A stretch of DNA of 13,418 nucleotides. It comes from CAZSAT01 sp964604675. Lineage in GTDB: Bacteria; Myxococcota_A; UBA796; CAJQPC01. Position 1 is the stretch's first letter, and the number at the start of each line of letters is the position of its first letter. A model generated the notes under the pieces. The model had not been told where the DNA came from, did no database searches, and saw only the letters and a program-made list of their open reading frames with translations. The position numbers and the translations under genes are program-made. Location of the stretch: positions 1 to 13,418 of the forward strand of contig CAZSAT010000166.1 in the NCBI GenBank assembly GCA_964604675.1, given 5' to 3'. This document shows, one piece after another, positions 1 to 7,414 of this stretch.

Positions 1-152
1 CCACCGAGCACCCCGGGGTGTTCGCATGCGGCGACGTGCAGGACCACGTGTACCGCCAGGCGGTGACGGCCGCGGGCAGCGGTTGCATGGCCGCGCTCGA
101 GGCGGAGCGGTGGCTCGAGACCCGCCTGCACGAGCTCAAGGGGGCCTCGTAG
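1..152 (+). CDS. trxB: Thioredoxin reductase, C-terminal fragment (5' end outside the window)
   Basis: The reading frame begins at base 3 and encodes the last 49 residues of a flavoprotein of the thioredoxin reductase family, which passes electrons from NADPH via FAD to thioredoxin in the cytoplasm. The visible part carries the family's hallmark C-terminal FAD-binding segment: GVFACGDV, then the block YRQAVTAAGSGCMAALEAE, ending in the usual short helix before TAG. The redox-active CxxC and the NADPH domain would lie upstream and cannot be seen. The next gene appears to start inside its 3' end, so the two may be co-transcribed. A related member such as ferredoxin/flavodoxin-NADP reductase is possible, but the AxGDV...QAVTAAGSG spacing is typical of TrxB. 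Confidence 0.85.
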   Translation, partial: TEHPGVFACGDVQDHVYRQAVTAAGSGCMAALEAERWLETRLHELKGAS

Positions 153-763
153 CCTGGTGGACCCCGGGCGAGGAGCACCGGGTCGGCCGCGGAGACGGCC
201 GGCTGCTGTTGTTCCGCCACGGGCCCGTGACCGAGGCGTGGCGTGGAAGGCTCTACGGCCACGCCGACGCCGAGCCCGAGCCACTGGACCACGTGAAGCC
301 CTGGGCCGGGCCGGTGGACCATGTGGTGAGCTCCGATCTGTCGCGCGCACGGCTCACGGCGGAGGCGCTGTTTCCTGCAGTCGCGGCCGTCGCCGATCCC
401 CGGCTGCGAGAGACCAGCTACGGCGAGCTCGAGGGCCAGGACCTCCTGGCGCTCCACGAGGCGCAGCCCACCCTGTGGGATCGCTGGCTCCGCGAACCCG
501 ACACCTTTCGCTTTCCCGGCGGCGAGACCTGGTCCGAGGTGAGGGCTCGAGCGCTCGCGGCGGTGGAGGAGGCGCGGCTCGTCGCGCCCGATGGGGTGGT
601 GGCGGTGGTGAGCCACGGCGGCGTGATCCGCTGCATCGTGGCGGCCGTGCTGGGCGCGAGTGCCCACGGCACCGGAAGGCTGAGGGTCTCGCCACTCCAC
701 CACGTCGAGCTCCGCTTCTGGAGCGGTGTGCCCGTGGTGGAGCGAACCAACGTCAGCGCATGA
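110..763 (+). CDS. Histidine phosphatase superfamily protein (phosphoglycerate mutase / alpha-ribazole phosphatase-like)
   Basis: A cytoplasmic phosphatase of the branch-1 histidine phosphatase fold. The phospho-accepting histidine lies in LLLFRHGPV (His codon at 218). SSDLSRARLTAEAL and ETSYGELEGQD follow in family order, and the second catalytic histidine is in SHGGVIR (codon at 614). The RHGPV form recalls CobC-type alpha-ribazole phosphatases and related small-molecule phosphatases, but substrate cannot be read from sequence and no cobalamin gene is nearby. The start is uncertain. ATG at 26 would overlap trxB by 127 bp. GTG at 110, chosen here after a GAGGCGGAG stretch, overlaps by 43 bp but leaves about 35 residues before RHG, longer than usual; TTG at 209 would cut into the first strand. 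The 3' end overlaps the convergent HEAT-repeat gene by 11 bp. Confidence 0.75.
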   Translation: MARDPPARAQGGLVAWWTPGEEHRVGRGDGRLLLFRHGPVTEAWRGRLYGHADAEPEPLDHVKPWAGPVDHVVSSDLSRARLTAEALFPAVAAVADPRLRETSYGELEGQDLLALHEAQPTLWDRWLREPDTFRFPGGETWSEVRARALAAVEEARLVAPDGVVAVVSHGGVIRCIVAAVLGASAHGTGRLRVSPLHHVELRFWSGVPVVERTNVSA

Positions 764-1484
764 GGGCTGTGGCAGCCCGCGCTACCCGCGCATCGTCGTC
801 CACGCTGAGCTCGTCGAGTTGGCTCAGGTAGGGCGCGTCGGCGGGTGCCACGCGCTCCAACGCGTGGAGCGTCTCGAGCCGCACGTCGGCGTGCTCGTCG
901 TCCAACAGCCCGACGAGCGCCTCGAACGCCTGGGGGTCGCGCAGGGTTCCGAGCGAGCGAGCGGCGGCGGCGCGCACCTCGGGCGAGCTGTCGGCGAGGA
1001 TGGGGATCAGGGCGGGCACTGCGCTCGCGTCGCCGACGCGACCGAGCGTGCGCGCGGCGGCCTCGCGGACACCGCTGACCGGGTCGGCGAGGGCTTCCGT
1101 CAACGTGCCGGACACGTCACGGTCGACCCCGCGTAGGCTCTCGACAGCCACGGCGCGAACCGTGGCCTGGGCGTCGTGCAGGGCGAGGTCGGGCAGCGCC
1201 TCGCTGTACCCCTCGCCCTTCTGGCGGGACACGGCCTCGACGAGGGCGGTGCGCACGGCCTCGGAGTCCTGGCCTTCAGCGAGCCGGTGCAGGAACAGCG
1301 GCGTGAGGCGCGGGTCGTGGCTGTAGGGGCCGACGAAGCGCTTGTGGCCGCTGCGGGTGGTGCTGGGTTCCCAGGCCGCGACCTCGCCGGCCAGGTCGGG
1401 GCTGGCTGCGGCCATCGCCGCGGCGCCCGTGGCGGCGTCGTGTTGCCACCCGGCCATCGCGAGCGAGCAGAGGATCGAGAGCAT
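753..1484 (-). CDS. Exported HEAT-repeat protein, translationally coupled to the PAD-like gene
   Basis: A 243-residue protein. A short hydrophobic N-terminus (LSILCSLAMAG, residues 2-12) looks like a compact signal peptide. From about residue 75 to the end it is built of about five HEAT repeats (PBS-lyase/HEAT_2 type): ALHDAQATVRAVAVESL (101-117), LADPVSGVREAAARTLG (132-148), ADSSPEVRAAAARSLG (164-179), LDDEHADVRLETLHAL (194-209) and VDDDARVARAATALM (228-242). HEAT solenoids usually bind other proteins, so a scaffold or partner role is likely; no catalytic motif is visible. The start is well supported: GAGGAGG lies 7 nt upstream, inside the end of the PAD-like gene, and stop and start share one base (TGATG). 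The partner may therefore be the PAD-like enzyme itself, but that is inference. Confidence 0.85.
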   Translation of the reverse strand: MLSILCSLAMAGWQHDAATGAAAMAAASPDLAGEVAAWEPSTTRSGHKRFVGPYSHDPRLTPLFLHRLAEGQDSEAVRTALVEAVSRQKGEGYSEALPDLALHDAQATVRAVAVESLRGVDRDVSGTLTEALADPVSGVREAAARTLGRVGDASAVPALIPILADSSPEVRAAAARSLGTLRDPQAFEALVGLLDDEHADVRLETLHALERVAPADAPYLSQLDELSVDDDARVARAATALMR

Positions 1485-3187
1485 CAGAGGGCCTCCTCGA
1501 CCGCGGTCAGGGCGGTCTCCCACCAATCGTCGTCCTGGGATCGAACGGCGTTGGTGCCGCAGTGCACCTCGCCGAGCCCCATGTGGTAGACGTCCCAGTC
1601 GTCCACGAAGTGGTACTCCAAGCCTTCGGGCAGGACCGCCAGGTAGGCGTCGATCATGGCGTCGTCGGCCTGGGTCGACGTGCTGTCGGAGTTCCGGAAG
1701 AACGGGTCGGCCAGGAACACGTGGGTGTTGCCTGCGTCGTCGTCGGCGATCTGGAGATTGATGGCGCCCGGGATGAACGCGGCCGCCCAGCTCCCGCAGC
1801 CCCGTGGGTGCTCGAACAGCGTGGGGAAGTAGATGATCTCCTCCTGCGACAGCCCCATCTCGGCGACGAAGGTCGCCAGGTCCGGGTCGAGGTGGTCGCG
1901 CTGCACGTCTTCTTGAAGGTCCCAGAACGACGCATCGTTCAGGATCTCGCCCACGGTGCTGTAGTCCTTGTCCTGCTGGTAGCGGCGGAGCTGCTGGGTG
2001 GGATCCATGCCCTCGAGCACCTCGCGTGCAGCGTTGGTGTCGGCCATCAGCAGCCGGAACCCACGCGGGGCGTCGGCGTCGGGCAGGAAGGACGTGTACT
2101 CGTCGACGTGCCCGACGCAGAGCCAGGACGGATCGAGGGTGAAGGGCTCCTGGATCTGGCGGGCATAGAGGTCCATCACGACGTCGTCCGGACGGCTTCC
2201 CCGGTCCCCGCCGTCGCCGTAGTAGATCCGGCCGAAGGGGTAGTCGTCGAAGGGCGGCGTGGCCTCCATGTTGCCGCCGTAGTCCTGGGAGGTGGCGCCG
2301 CCGCTGCCCCAGACGCCGACCCCCACACCAGCTCCGTACCGGGCCTCGGCGTAGCGATCGAGGCCCCGGTTTCGGATGAGGTCCATGATGAACTCCATCT
2401 CGACGCCCTCGCCGGCCACCGGCACCCACTCGAACTCGTCCTGGATCCAGACGTCGTAGCCGTAGCTGCTGCCGTTGACCGTGGTGAGCCGGTTCCCGAG
2501 AACCGCCTCCATGTCGGCGATCATGTCTGCGTTGCTCGCTCCGAAGTAGCTGTAGCTGACGACCATCACCTCGCTGGTGGGCTGGGTGTGGCTGTTCAGC
2601 ATGAAGGGCGTGGAGAGGAGGGTCAGCACCTGCTCTTCGATGGTGTCGCCGTTGGATGCGAGGTGCCTCGCGGTCAGCGTGCCGTGCACCAGGAAGTCGC
2701 CGAACTCGACGGCGAGGTCTTGTCGCCCGTCGCTCTGCGTGAGTGCGATGTAGTCGTCGTTCTCGTCCAGCAAGAGCTCGCCATCGCGGTAGATCCGGAT
2801 CAGGTCGGTGTCGCCGTCCAGGGAGAGCTGCAGGAACTCGCCCTGCTCGAGGAGGTCCGCGCGCAGCACGAGCTCGACGAGGTCGTCTTCTCCGCTCGCG
2901 AGCCCCAGCCCTTCCCAGTCGGGGGTGATGTCGTTGTCGTCGTCGTCCCAGTTGGGAATTCCGAAGACGTCGCCGGCCTCGGACAGGGGCGTGGCGCCTC
3001 CGAGCTCGCCGCTGTCGCCTCCGTCGCCTCCGTCGCCACCATCGCCACCATCGCCACCATCGCCACCATCGCCACCGTCTCCGCCGGCGGGACCCTGGCT
3101 GGTGTCGACGTTGCCGTCGTCTTTCCCCGAGCACGCGACGAGGGCGCTGGCCAGGAGCACCACCGAGAACAGACTGACCCGCTGCAT
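1484..3187 (-). CDS. Lipoprotein peptidylarginine deiminase of the animal PAD type
   Basis: A 567-residue predicted lipoprotein. Residues 1-19 form a signal peptide ending in lipobox LVAC (Cys19), followed by a linker with eight GGD units (35-58), a middle region with a DDDDND stretch (81-86), and a catalytic domain from about 195. PAD enzymes convert peptidyl-arginine to citrulline and release ammonia, normally with calcium. Matches to vertebrate PADs are extensive: HTQPTSEVMVV; VWIQDEFE with Asp250; RNRGL (272-276); GGNMEATPP; CVGHVDEYTSF with His360 and Asp362; GFRLLMA; GEVHCGTN with Cys543; and a C-terminal WW. Asp250, His360, Asp362 and Cys543 align with PAD4 Asp350, His471, Asp473 and Cys645. 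Gln249, Glu253 and Glu308 match calcium-site residues. Start: AGGGAG lies 6 nt before ATG. A bacterial agmatine deiminase-type protein is less likely given these motifs. Export means it could modify its own envelope proteins or extracellular targets. Confidence 0.9.
   Translation of the reverse strand: MQRVSLFSVVLLASALVACSGKDDGNVDTSQGPAGGDGGDGGDGGDGGDGGDGGDGGDSGELGGATPLSEAGDVFGIPNWDDDDNDITPDWEGLGLASGEDDLVELVLRADLLEQGEFLQLSLDGDTDLIRIYRDGELLLDENDDYIALTQSDGRQDLAVEFGDFLVHGTLTARHLASNGDTIEEQVLTLLSTPFMLNSHTQPTSEVMVVSYSYFGASNADMIADMEAVLGNRLTTVNGSSYGYDVWIQDEFEWVPVAGEGVEMEFIMDLIRNRGLDRYAEARYGAGVGVGVWGSGGATSQDYGGNMEATPPFDDYPFGRIYYGDGGDRGSRPDDVVMDLYARQIQEPFTLDPSWLCVGHVDEYTSFLPDADAPRGFRLLMADTNAAREVLEGMDPTQQLRRYQQDKDYSTVGEILNDASFWDLQEDVQRDHLDPDLATFVAEMGLSQEEIIYFPTLFEHPRGCGSWAAAFIPGAINLQIADDDAGNTHVFLADPFFRNSDSTSTQADDAMIDAYLAVLPEGLEYHFVDDWDVYHMGLGEVHCGTNAVRSQDDDWWETALTAVEEAL
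3014..3085. repeat. In-frame 9-bp tandem repeat encoding an 8-unit Gly-Gly-Asp linker
   Basis: Eight consecutive 9-bp units encode GGD on the minus strand directly after the lipidated N-terminus of the PAD-like protein. Four central units are identical on the + strand (ATCGCCACC); the outer ones vary at third positions. Such acidic, flexible linkers are common behind lipoboxes. The 9-bp unit means slippage would change linker length without breaking the frame. Confidence 0.9.
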
Positions 3188-3257
3188 GGGCCTCTCCCTG
3201 GGTTGCGGCTCACCCTACCGTGGCCACCGCGGCTTCGCTGTCCAGGGACCGTCAGGG

Positions 3258-6242
3258 CTACTCGTCGGCACCGGGGTCGGCTGGCGCAACCATCCATTCC
3301 GGCAGGCCGGGCGCATCGAAGCCGTCGCCGTCGCGATCGATCCAGATGGGGTTGGTCAGCGCGAGCGGGTAGGTCGCGAACGCTCGGGGCTGGTCCGGGG
3401 CCTCGCTCAGGAAGCTCGAGACGCTCGGAACGCTGCTGAGCGCTTCGGTGACGACGTCCTGCAGCTGGATGGGCGGGATCTCGACCGGGGTGTAGAGCGG
3501 GGCCATGTCCGAGTCCCCCATGGCCATCACCACGTACCAGGCGTCCTGATCCGGCTGCACCTCGAAGGTCTCCGACAAGTTGAGCACGTCGGCGTTGGGG
3601 GTCTCGATCGTCCAGCTGTGCAGCAGCGTGCCGTTCTCGTAGAGCTCCACGCGGTCCACGTCGTACCAGCTGGCCGACTGGACCTCCACGAAGAGCTCCA
3701 CCGCACCTGTTCCGACGACCTCCGAGCCCACGGTCTGGCTGGGGTCGTCCGCCCAGAAGCGCACGAAGGGGCCACTCGACGTGATGACCTGACCCGCTCG
3801 GACCGCCTCGGCGACGGCGAGATCGTCGACGTAGGCCGGGTCGTCCGACGCCGAGGCCACGTAGTTGCGCGGGCAGCCCGCCTCCGTGCTCGTGGTGCCG
3901 TGGGTGTCGGAGTTGCCGAGCGCCGTGAAGCGGTAGCCCAGGTTCAACAGCGTGAACCAGTCGTCGATCTGCCCACGCCCACCGAAGCCGAGCCCGTACA
4001 CCTCGTCGATGAGGTCCTGTTGCTCGTCGTCCTCGCGGACGAGGAAGTCGTAGCCGGTGAGGTCGGCGCCCGCGGCGTAGTCGTCGAACTCGCGCTGGGT
4101 GGGGATGCGGAGGAGCTCGAAGCGCTTGCCGTTGAGCAGCTCCAGCGCGTCGAAGTCCATCGAGAAGGCGTCCGCGCCGAGGAGCGGGTTGAGCGCCGAG
4201 GTGACCGAGGTCTCGATCAGCGGCGCGCCGGGAAGGCCGCCGTACGGCGAGAACCCGTACTGGTCGAAGTATCCGAGGATGCCGTCGCGGGGGTGCGCCA
4301 CGTAGGTGATGGGCTCTGCAATGGCCGGGTCGCCGAGCTCGCGGATGCTGTCGAGGATCTCGTCGGGCTCCAGCCCCGTCCAGTCCGGGGCGCCACCGTT
4401 CTCGGCCAGGGCATCGCGCACCAGCGGCCAGCCCAGGTAGTGCCCGGTCTCGACCGGCGTGACCTCCAGGCCGATGGCCGACCGGATCCACGGCTCGAGG
4501 CCCATGTCCTGAATCGTCGGCGCGAAGTCGGTGATGTAGTCGTGGTCGGTGGAGACCAAGTACTCCACGCCTTCGGCCACCATCGTGGTCACCCGCATGG
4601 TCGGGGTGACCCCGGAGTCGTGGCTCGGCTGGGCGTGCACGTGGAAGTCCGCGCTGATCCAGCCCTCGGTCTCGACCGAGCGGACCACCTGCAGCTGCAC
4701 GTCGAGCGGGCGGGCGGCGACCACCTCGAAGGCGACGACGTCGAGCTCGTACTCGGGCCCTCGACTGGCCACCGCCTGGTAGCGTCCGGGCGGCAGCTCG
4801 AGGCCGCCCGCGCCGTGGCTCAAGAAGACCACCGCCTCGGGGTCGCCCGCGATGTACCCGTCGCCGAGCACCGAGCTGCGCACCACCGGCTCGCCATCGG
4901 TGCGGAACACGCTCACCTTTCCGGGCACCAGCCGCCCCTGCTCGTCCTGGATGGTGAGCTCGATCGAGGTGCCGGCCGGCGCTTCGAGGGTGAGCTGGAC
5001 CTGCCCACCAGCGGTGACGGAGACCGGCACGCGGTCGGGGAGGGGACGCCCCTGCTCGTGGACCTGGAGCTCCCAGTCGCCCGGGGGCAGCGTGCCGCCG
5101 AAGGAGCCGTCGCCATCGGTGTCGGAGAGCGCGACATCGGTCTCCCACTGCGAGTACGGCGCGTCGGCCCCGGGCTCGTAGACCAACACGTCGACCCCGG
5201 AGAGGCCGTGGAGCGAGTCGGGATCGAGCACGAAGCCATCCACCCGCCCGGTCTCGGTCCCGCGGGCTTCGAGGATGCCGTCGAGCACCGAGCCGATGTC
5301 GCCGTCGCCCACCACGAAGATCCGCTCGTAGGACAGGGCGGTCCCCGCGGGGAAGCGGTCGGACTCGTCGGGGTCGCCTTGGATGGCGGCGCCGAAGCCC
5401 GCGGTCTGGCTGGACGTGAAGAGCGGGAAGTACAGGTCGCCGTCGAGGGTGGCGAGTCCGTAGGACACCCCGGGCGCGGTGCCCGCGACGAAGTTCACCT
5501 GCACCGGGTCGTGGAAGGTGTTCTGCCCCGCCAGACCGGCTTCGTACACCACCTGCTTCTCGTCGAAGCCGAGCCCGGGAAGGAAGAGGTCGACGTCGCC
5601 GCCCTGGAGGTAGAAGTCGCCGAAGATGAGCCCCGTCTCGAGCGCCGTCTCCAACAAGGGGACCGGCTCGTAGGTGCCCGGCACGAGCTCGCCGGACTCG
5701 GGCCAGTCGCCCCCGTCGTCGAAGAAGGCGGTGGTGCGCATGGTGACCCACCTCTGCCCGGCCTCCAGGATGTAGTCGGTGTGCAGGTGGTAGCTGGGGG
5801 CGCCGGTGAAGGCCCAGAGGGCCTCGAGCAGGGTGATGAAGCCGAGGTCGTCGCCCTCGACCCGGACGATCGCAGCGCCGTCACTCCCGTCGGACACCAG
5901 GGTGACCTGCTCGGACGCCTCGGCCTGGATCACGTTCATGTTGACCGTGGAGAAGATCTCGGCGAGACGGTCGTTTCCCGCGCCATCCGCCCACTCCGGT
6001 CCGACTCGCTGCAGATCGGCGTCGACCAGGCCGCCGCCGAAGAGCCCTGGCCCCATGCTGTAGCGACCGGCCAGGATGCCGATGCGGATCTGATCGTTCT
6101 CGAGCAGGAAGTCGCCGGTGCGCGCCTGGGTCTTGGGCCCGCCGATGACCTGGCCGAGGTCGGTCATCTGGGACCCGCTCACCCACCCCTCGCCGGGGGT
6201 CTGGCAAGCGCTCAACAGGGCGAGAAGTGCGGCTGCGTGCAT
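3258..6242 (-). CDS. Exported PHP-domain (CehA/McbA family) metallohydrolase lipoprotein
   Basis: A 994-residue protein. A very short signal ends in a lipobox-like LLSAC (Cys13). The N-terminal half (about 20-510) is a beta-rich region of unknown role. It includes carboxypeptidase-regulatory-like segments with DTDGDG (374-379) and PPGDWELQV, and a second PPGRYQAV. The PHP metallohydrolase domain follows: DFHVHAQPSHDSG (532-544), STDHD (564-568), GLEVTP (591-596), AHP (649-651), DFDALELLNG (696-705) and GNSDTHG (776-782). These supply the His, Asp and Glu residues that bind the metal cluster in PHP enzymes. The C-terminus has DRDGDG (969-974), a likely calcium loop. Family members hydrolyse diverse esters and phosphoesters, and the substrate here is unknown. 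ATG at 6242 is chosen because AAGGG lies 9 nt upstream; ATG at 6251 would touch that site. It lies 70 bp upstream of the PAD-like gene on the same strand. Confidence 0.85.
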   Translation of the reverse strand: MHAAALLALLSACQTPGEGWVSGSQMTDLGQVIGGPKTQARTGDFLLENDQIRIGILAGRYSMGPGLFGGGLVDADLQRVGPEWADGAGNDRLAEIFSTVNMNVIQAEASEQVTLVSDGSDGAAIVRVEGDDLGFITLLEALWAFTGAPSYHLHTDYILEAGQRWVTMRTTAFFDDGGDWPESGELVPGTYEPVPLLETALETGLIFGDFYLQGGDVDLFLPGLGFDEKQVVYEAGLAGQNTFHDPVQVNFVAGTAPGVSYGLATLDGDLYFPLFTSSQTAGFGAAIQGDPDESDRFPAGTALSYERIFVVGDGDIGSVLDGILEARGTETGRVDGFVLDPDSLHGLSGVDVLVYEPGADAPYSQWETDVALSDTDGDGSFGGTLPPGDWELQVHEQGRPLPDRVPVSVTAGGQVQLTLEAPAGTSIELTIQDEQGRLVPGKVSVFRTDGEPVVRSSVLGDGYIAGDPEAVVFLSHGAGGLELPPGRYQAVASRGPEYELDVVAFEVVAARPLDVQLQVVRSVETEGWISADFHVHAQPSHDSGVTPTMRVTTMVAEGVEYLVSTDHDYITDFAPTIQDMGLEPWIRSAIGLEVTPVETGHYLGWPLVRDALAENGGAPDWTGLEPDEILDSIRELGDPAIAEPITYVAHPRDGILGYFDQYGFSPYGGLPGAPLIETSVTSALNPLLGADAFSMDFDALELLNGKRFELLRIPTQREFDDYAAGADLTGYDFLVREDDEQQDLIDEVYGLGFGGRGQIDDWFTLLNLGYRFTALGNSDTHGTTSTEAGCPRNYVASASDDPAYVDDLAVAEAVRAGQVITSSGPFVRFWADDPSQTVGSEVVGTGAVELFVEVQSASWYDVDRVELYENGTLLHSWTIETPNADVLNLSETFEVQPDQDAWYVVMAMGDSDMAPLYTPVEIPPIQLQDVVTEALSSVPSVSSFLSEAPDQPRAFATYPLALTNPIWIDRDGDGFDAPGLPEWMVAPADPGADE

Positions 6243-6251
6243 GGGTCCCAT

Positions 6252-6297
6252 CCCTTGAGGAGTGCGTTACGCATAGCGCCAGTCGCCGAGGTGGTCC
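6252..6297. promoter_or_regulatory. Short divergent intergenic region with an 11-bp palindrome
   Basis: Only about 50 bp separate the start of the PHP lipoprotein (minus) from the porin (plus), so both ribosome-binding sites and any divergent promoters must fit here or extend into the genes. It contains TGCGT-T-ACGCA (6263-6273), an odd palindrome that could be an operator. AAGGG on the minus strand (6252-6258) serves the lipoprotein, and GAGGTGG (6288-6294) serves the porin. No convincing -35/-10 pair was found. Confidence 0.4.
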
Positions 6298-7335
6298 ATG
6301 CTGATGTCCCTGACCGTCGCCCTCGTGGGCGCTGCCCACGCCGAAGCCCCGCAACCCTACGCGTTGGCCCAGGTCTGGACCACCCTCTACGACCAGGACG
6401 CCCACCCCACGGCGGATGCGGCCGGCTACGGCGACCCCGAGGACGACGTGGGCTTCAAGATCCGTCGCGCCCGCCTCGGCTTCGAGGACGAGAGCGGCGA
6501 GGTGCTCACCTACGGCGTGGTCGTCGGGGTGTCGTCCGGGAGCGATGGTTGGTCGGATGGCGACGACAGCGTCGAGCTCGTCGATGCCTGGGCCGGCTAC
6601 CGCTTCCACGACCTGGCGGGCGCTCGCCTCGGCGTGCAGAAGGTGCCCTTCGGCCGCGAGTCGCTCATCTCGGCGTCGGAGCTGGTCTTCCAGGAGCGCA
6701 GCGTGGCCTCCAACCACCTCGGCGCGGACCGCGAGCTCGGGTTCCTTCTCGACGCCGGCAACGAGACGGTTCGCCTCCGCGCAGGTGCGTTCAACGGCAA
6801 CGGCGAGCTCTTCGGCGACACGGATCCCGGCCTGTTGTACGCAGCTCGCGTCGAGTACGCGGGCGGCGAGGGGGTCTACGAGACCTGGGGGGCCGTCGAC
6901 GGTCTGGTCGTCGGCGCTGGCGCGAACGCCTTTCACAACGGCGAGCTCGCCACCTCCACGCTGGCCTACGGGGGCGACGTCATCGTTCGCGTGGCGGGCC
7001 TGGCCGTGCTCGCGGAGGCCGCGGTGTCCACCGTCACCCCGGGCGACAGCACCGTGGCGGATCCGGACGTGCTGGTCGATACCTCCCGGCTCGGCGGCCA
7101 GGTCCAGGTCGGCTACAGCATCGGCAACTTCGAACCGGCCGTTCGGGCGGAGCGCTTCGACGACGACCGCGACGTCACCGACTATGGCGACGTGACCCTC
7201 GTCACCGCTGGCGTCACGTGCCACCTGCTCGACGATCGCGTGCGCACCGGTGGCGGCTACGTGCTCCGCCTCGAGGACGCGGCCCTCGCGTACCAGAACG
7301 ACACCGCGCGGCTGTGGTTCCAGCTGCGCTACTGA
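6298..7335 (+). CDS. Outer-membrane porin, OprP/OprO-like (phosphate-selective porin family)
   Basis: A 345-residue protein with a short signal peptide (MLMSLTVALVGAAHA, residues 1-15). The rest alternates polar and hydrophobic residues and contains many Tyr and Trp, as in beta-barrels, ending in WFQLRY with a terminal aromatic residue as barrel proteins usually do. Family-like blocks are FKIRRARLGFE (53-63), LGVQKVPFGRESL (111-123) followed by FQERS (131-135), and FNGNG (165-169). These resemble the order seen in OprO/OprP porins: an arginine-rich early strand, a KxPFG block and an NG-rich turn. It should form a channel in the outer membrane. Selectivity for phosphate is not shown by sequence alone. 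GAGGTGG precedes the ATG; ATG at 6304 is a possible alternative start with better spacing. It is divergent from the PHP lipoprotein. Confidence 0.8.
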   Translation: MLMSLTVALVGAAHAEAPQPYALAQVWTTLYDQDAHPTADAAGYGDPEDDVGFKIRRARLGFEDESGEVLTYGVVVGVSSGSDGWSDGDDSVELVDAWAGYRFHDLAGARLGVQKVPFGRESLISASELVFQERSVASNHLGADRELGFLLDAGNETVRLRAGAFNGNGELFGDTDPGLLYAARVEYAGGEGVYETWGAVDGLVVGAGANAFHNGELATSTLAYGGDVIVRVAGLAVLAEAAVSTVTPGDSTVADPDVLVDTSRLGGQVQVGYSIGNFEPAVRAERFDDDRDVTDYGDVTLVTAGVTCHLLDDRVRTGGGYVLRLEDAALAYQNDTARLWFQLRY

Positions 7336-7414
7336 GCCGTTGTCGGCGGGCGTGAAGGCGCTTGATCGACCCGTCGCTTGATCCGAGGAGTCCGGTGAGC
7401 ATTCCGGAGTCCCC

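Noticed and set aside
26..109. ATG at 26 as the start of the histidine phosphatase
   Set aside because: It would overlap the trxB coding end by 127 bp and add an Arg/Gly-rich tail unlike the family.
3014..3085. Tandem repeats considered as a CRISPR array or mobile-element repeat
   Set aside because: The 9-bp units are contiguous, lack spacers and encode a continuous GGD linker in frame.
3218..3229. Imperfect palindrome around GTGGCCAC between the PHP and PAD genes as a terminator or operator
   Set aside because: There is a mismatch in the arms, no T-run, and such GC-rich palindromes are frequent by chance in this base composition.
2800..5751. A 983-codon minus-strand frame overlapping the PHP lipoprotein and PAD genes
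   Set aside because: It is a shifted frame of the same strand. The correct frames carry signal peptides, catalytic motifs and ribosome-binding sites, and this one has none.
2808..7355. A 1515-codon open frame on the + strand
   Set aside because: It lies antisense to the PHP lipoprotein and PAD genes and out of frame with the porin. Its product is Arg/Gly/Val-rich with no motifs, a by-product of high GC and few stop codons.
7359..7383. Direct repeat CGCTTGATC twice, 16 bp apart, as a promoter or operator of the 113-residue gene
   Set aside because: TTGATC resembles a -35 box, but no -10 match lies at proper spacing for either copy. A nine-base repeat alone is weak evidence.
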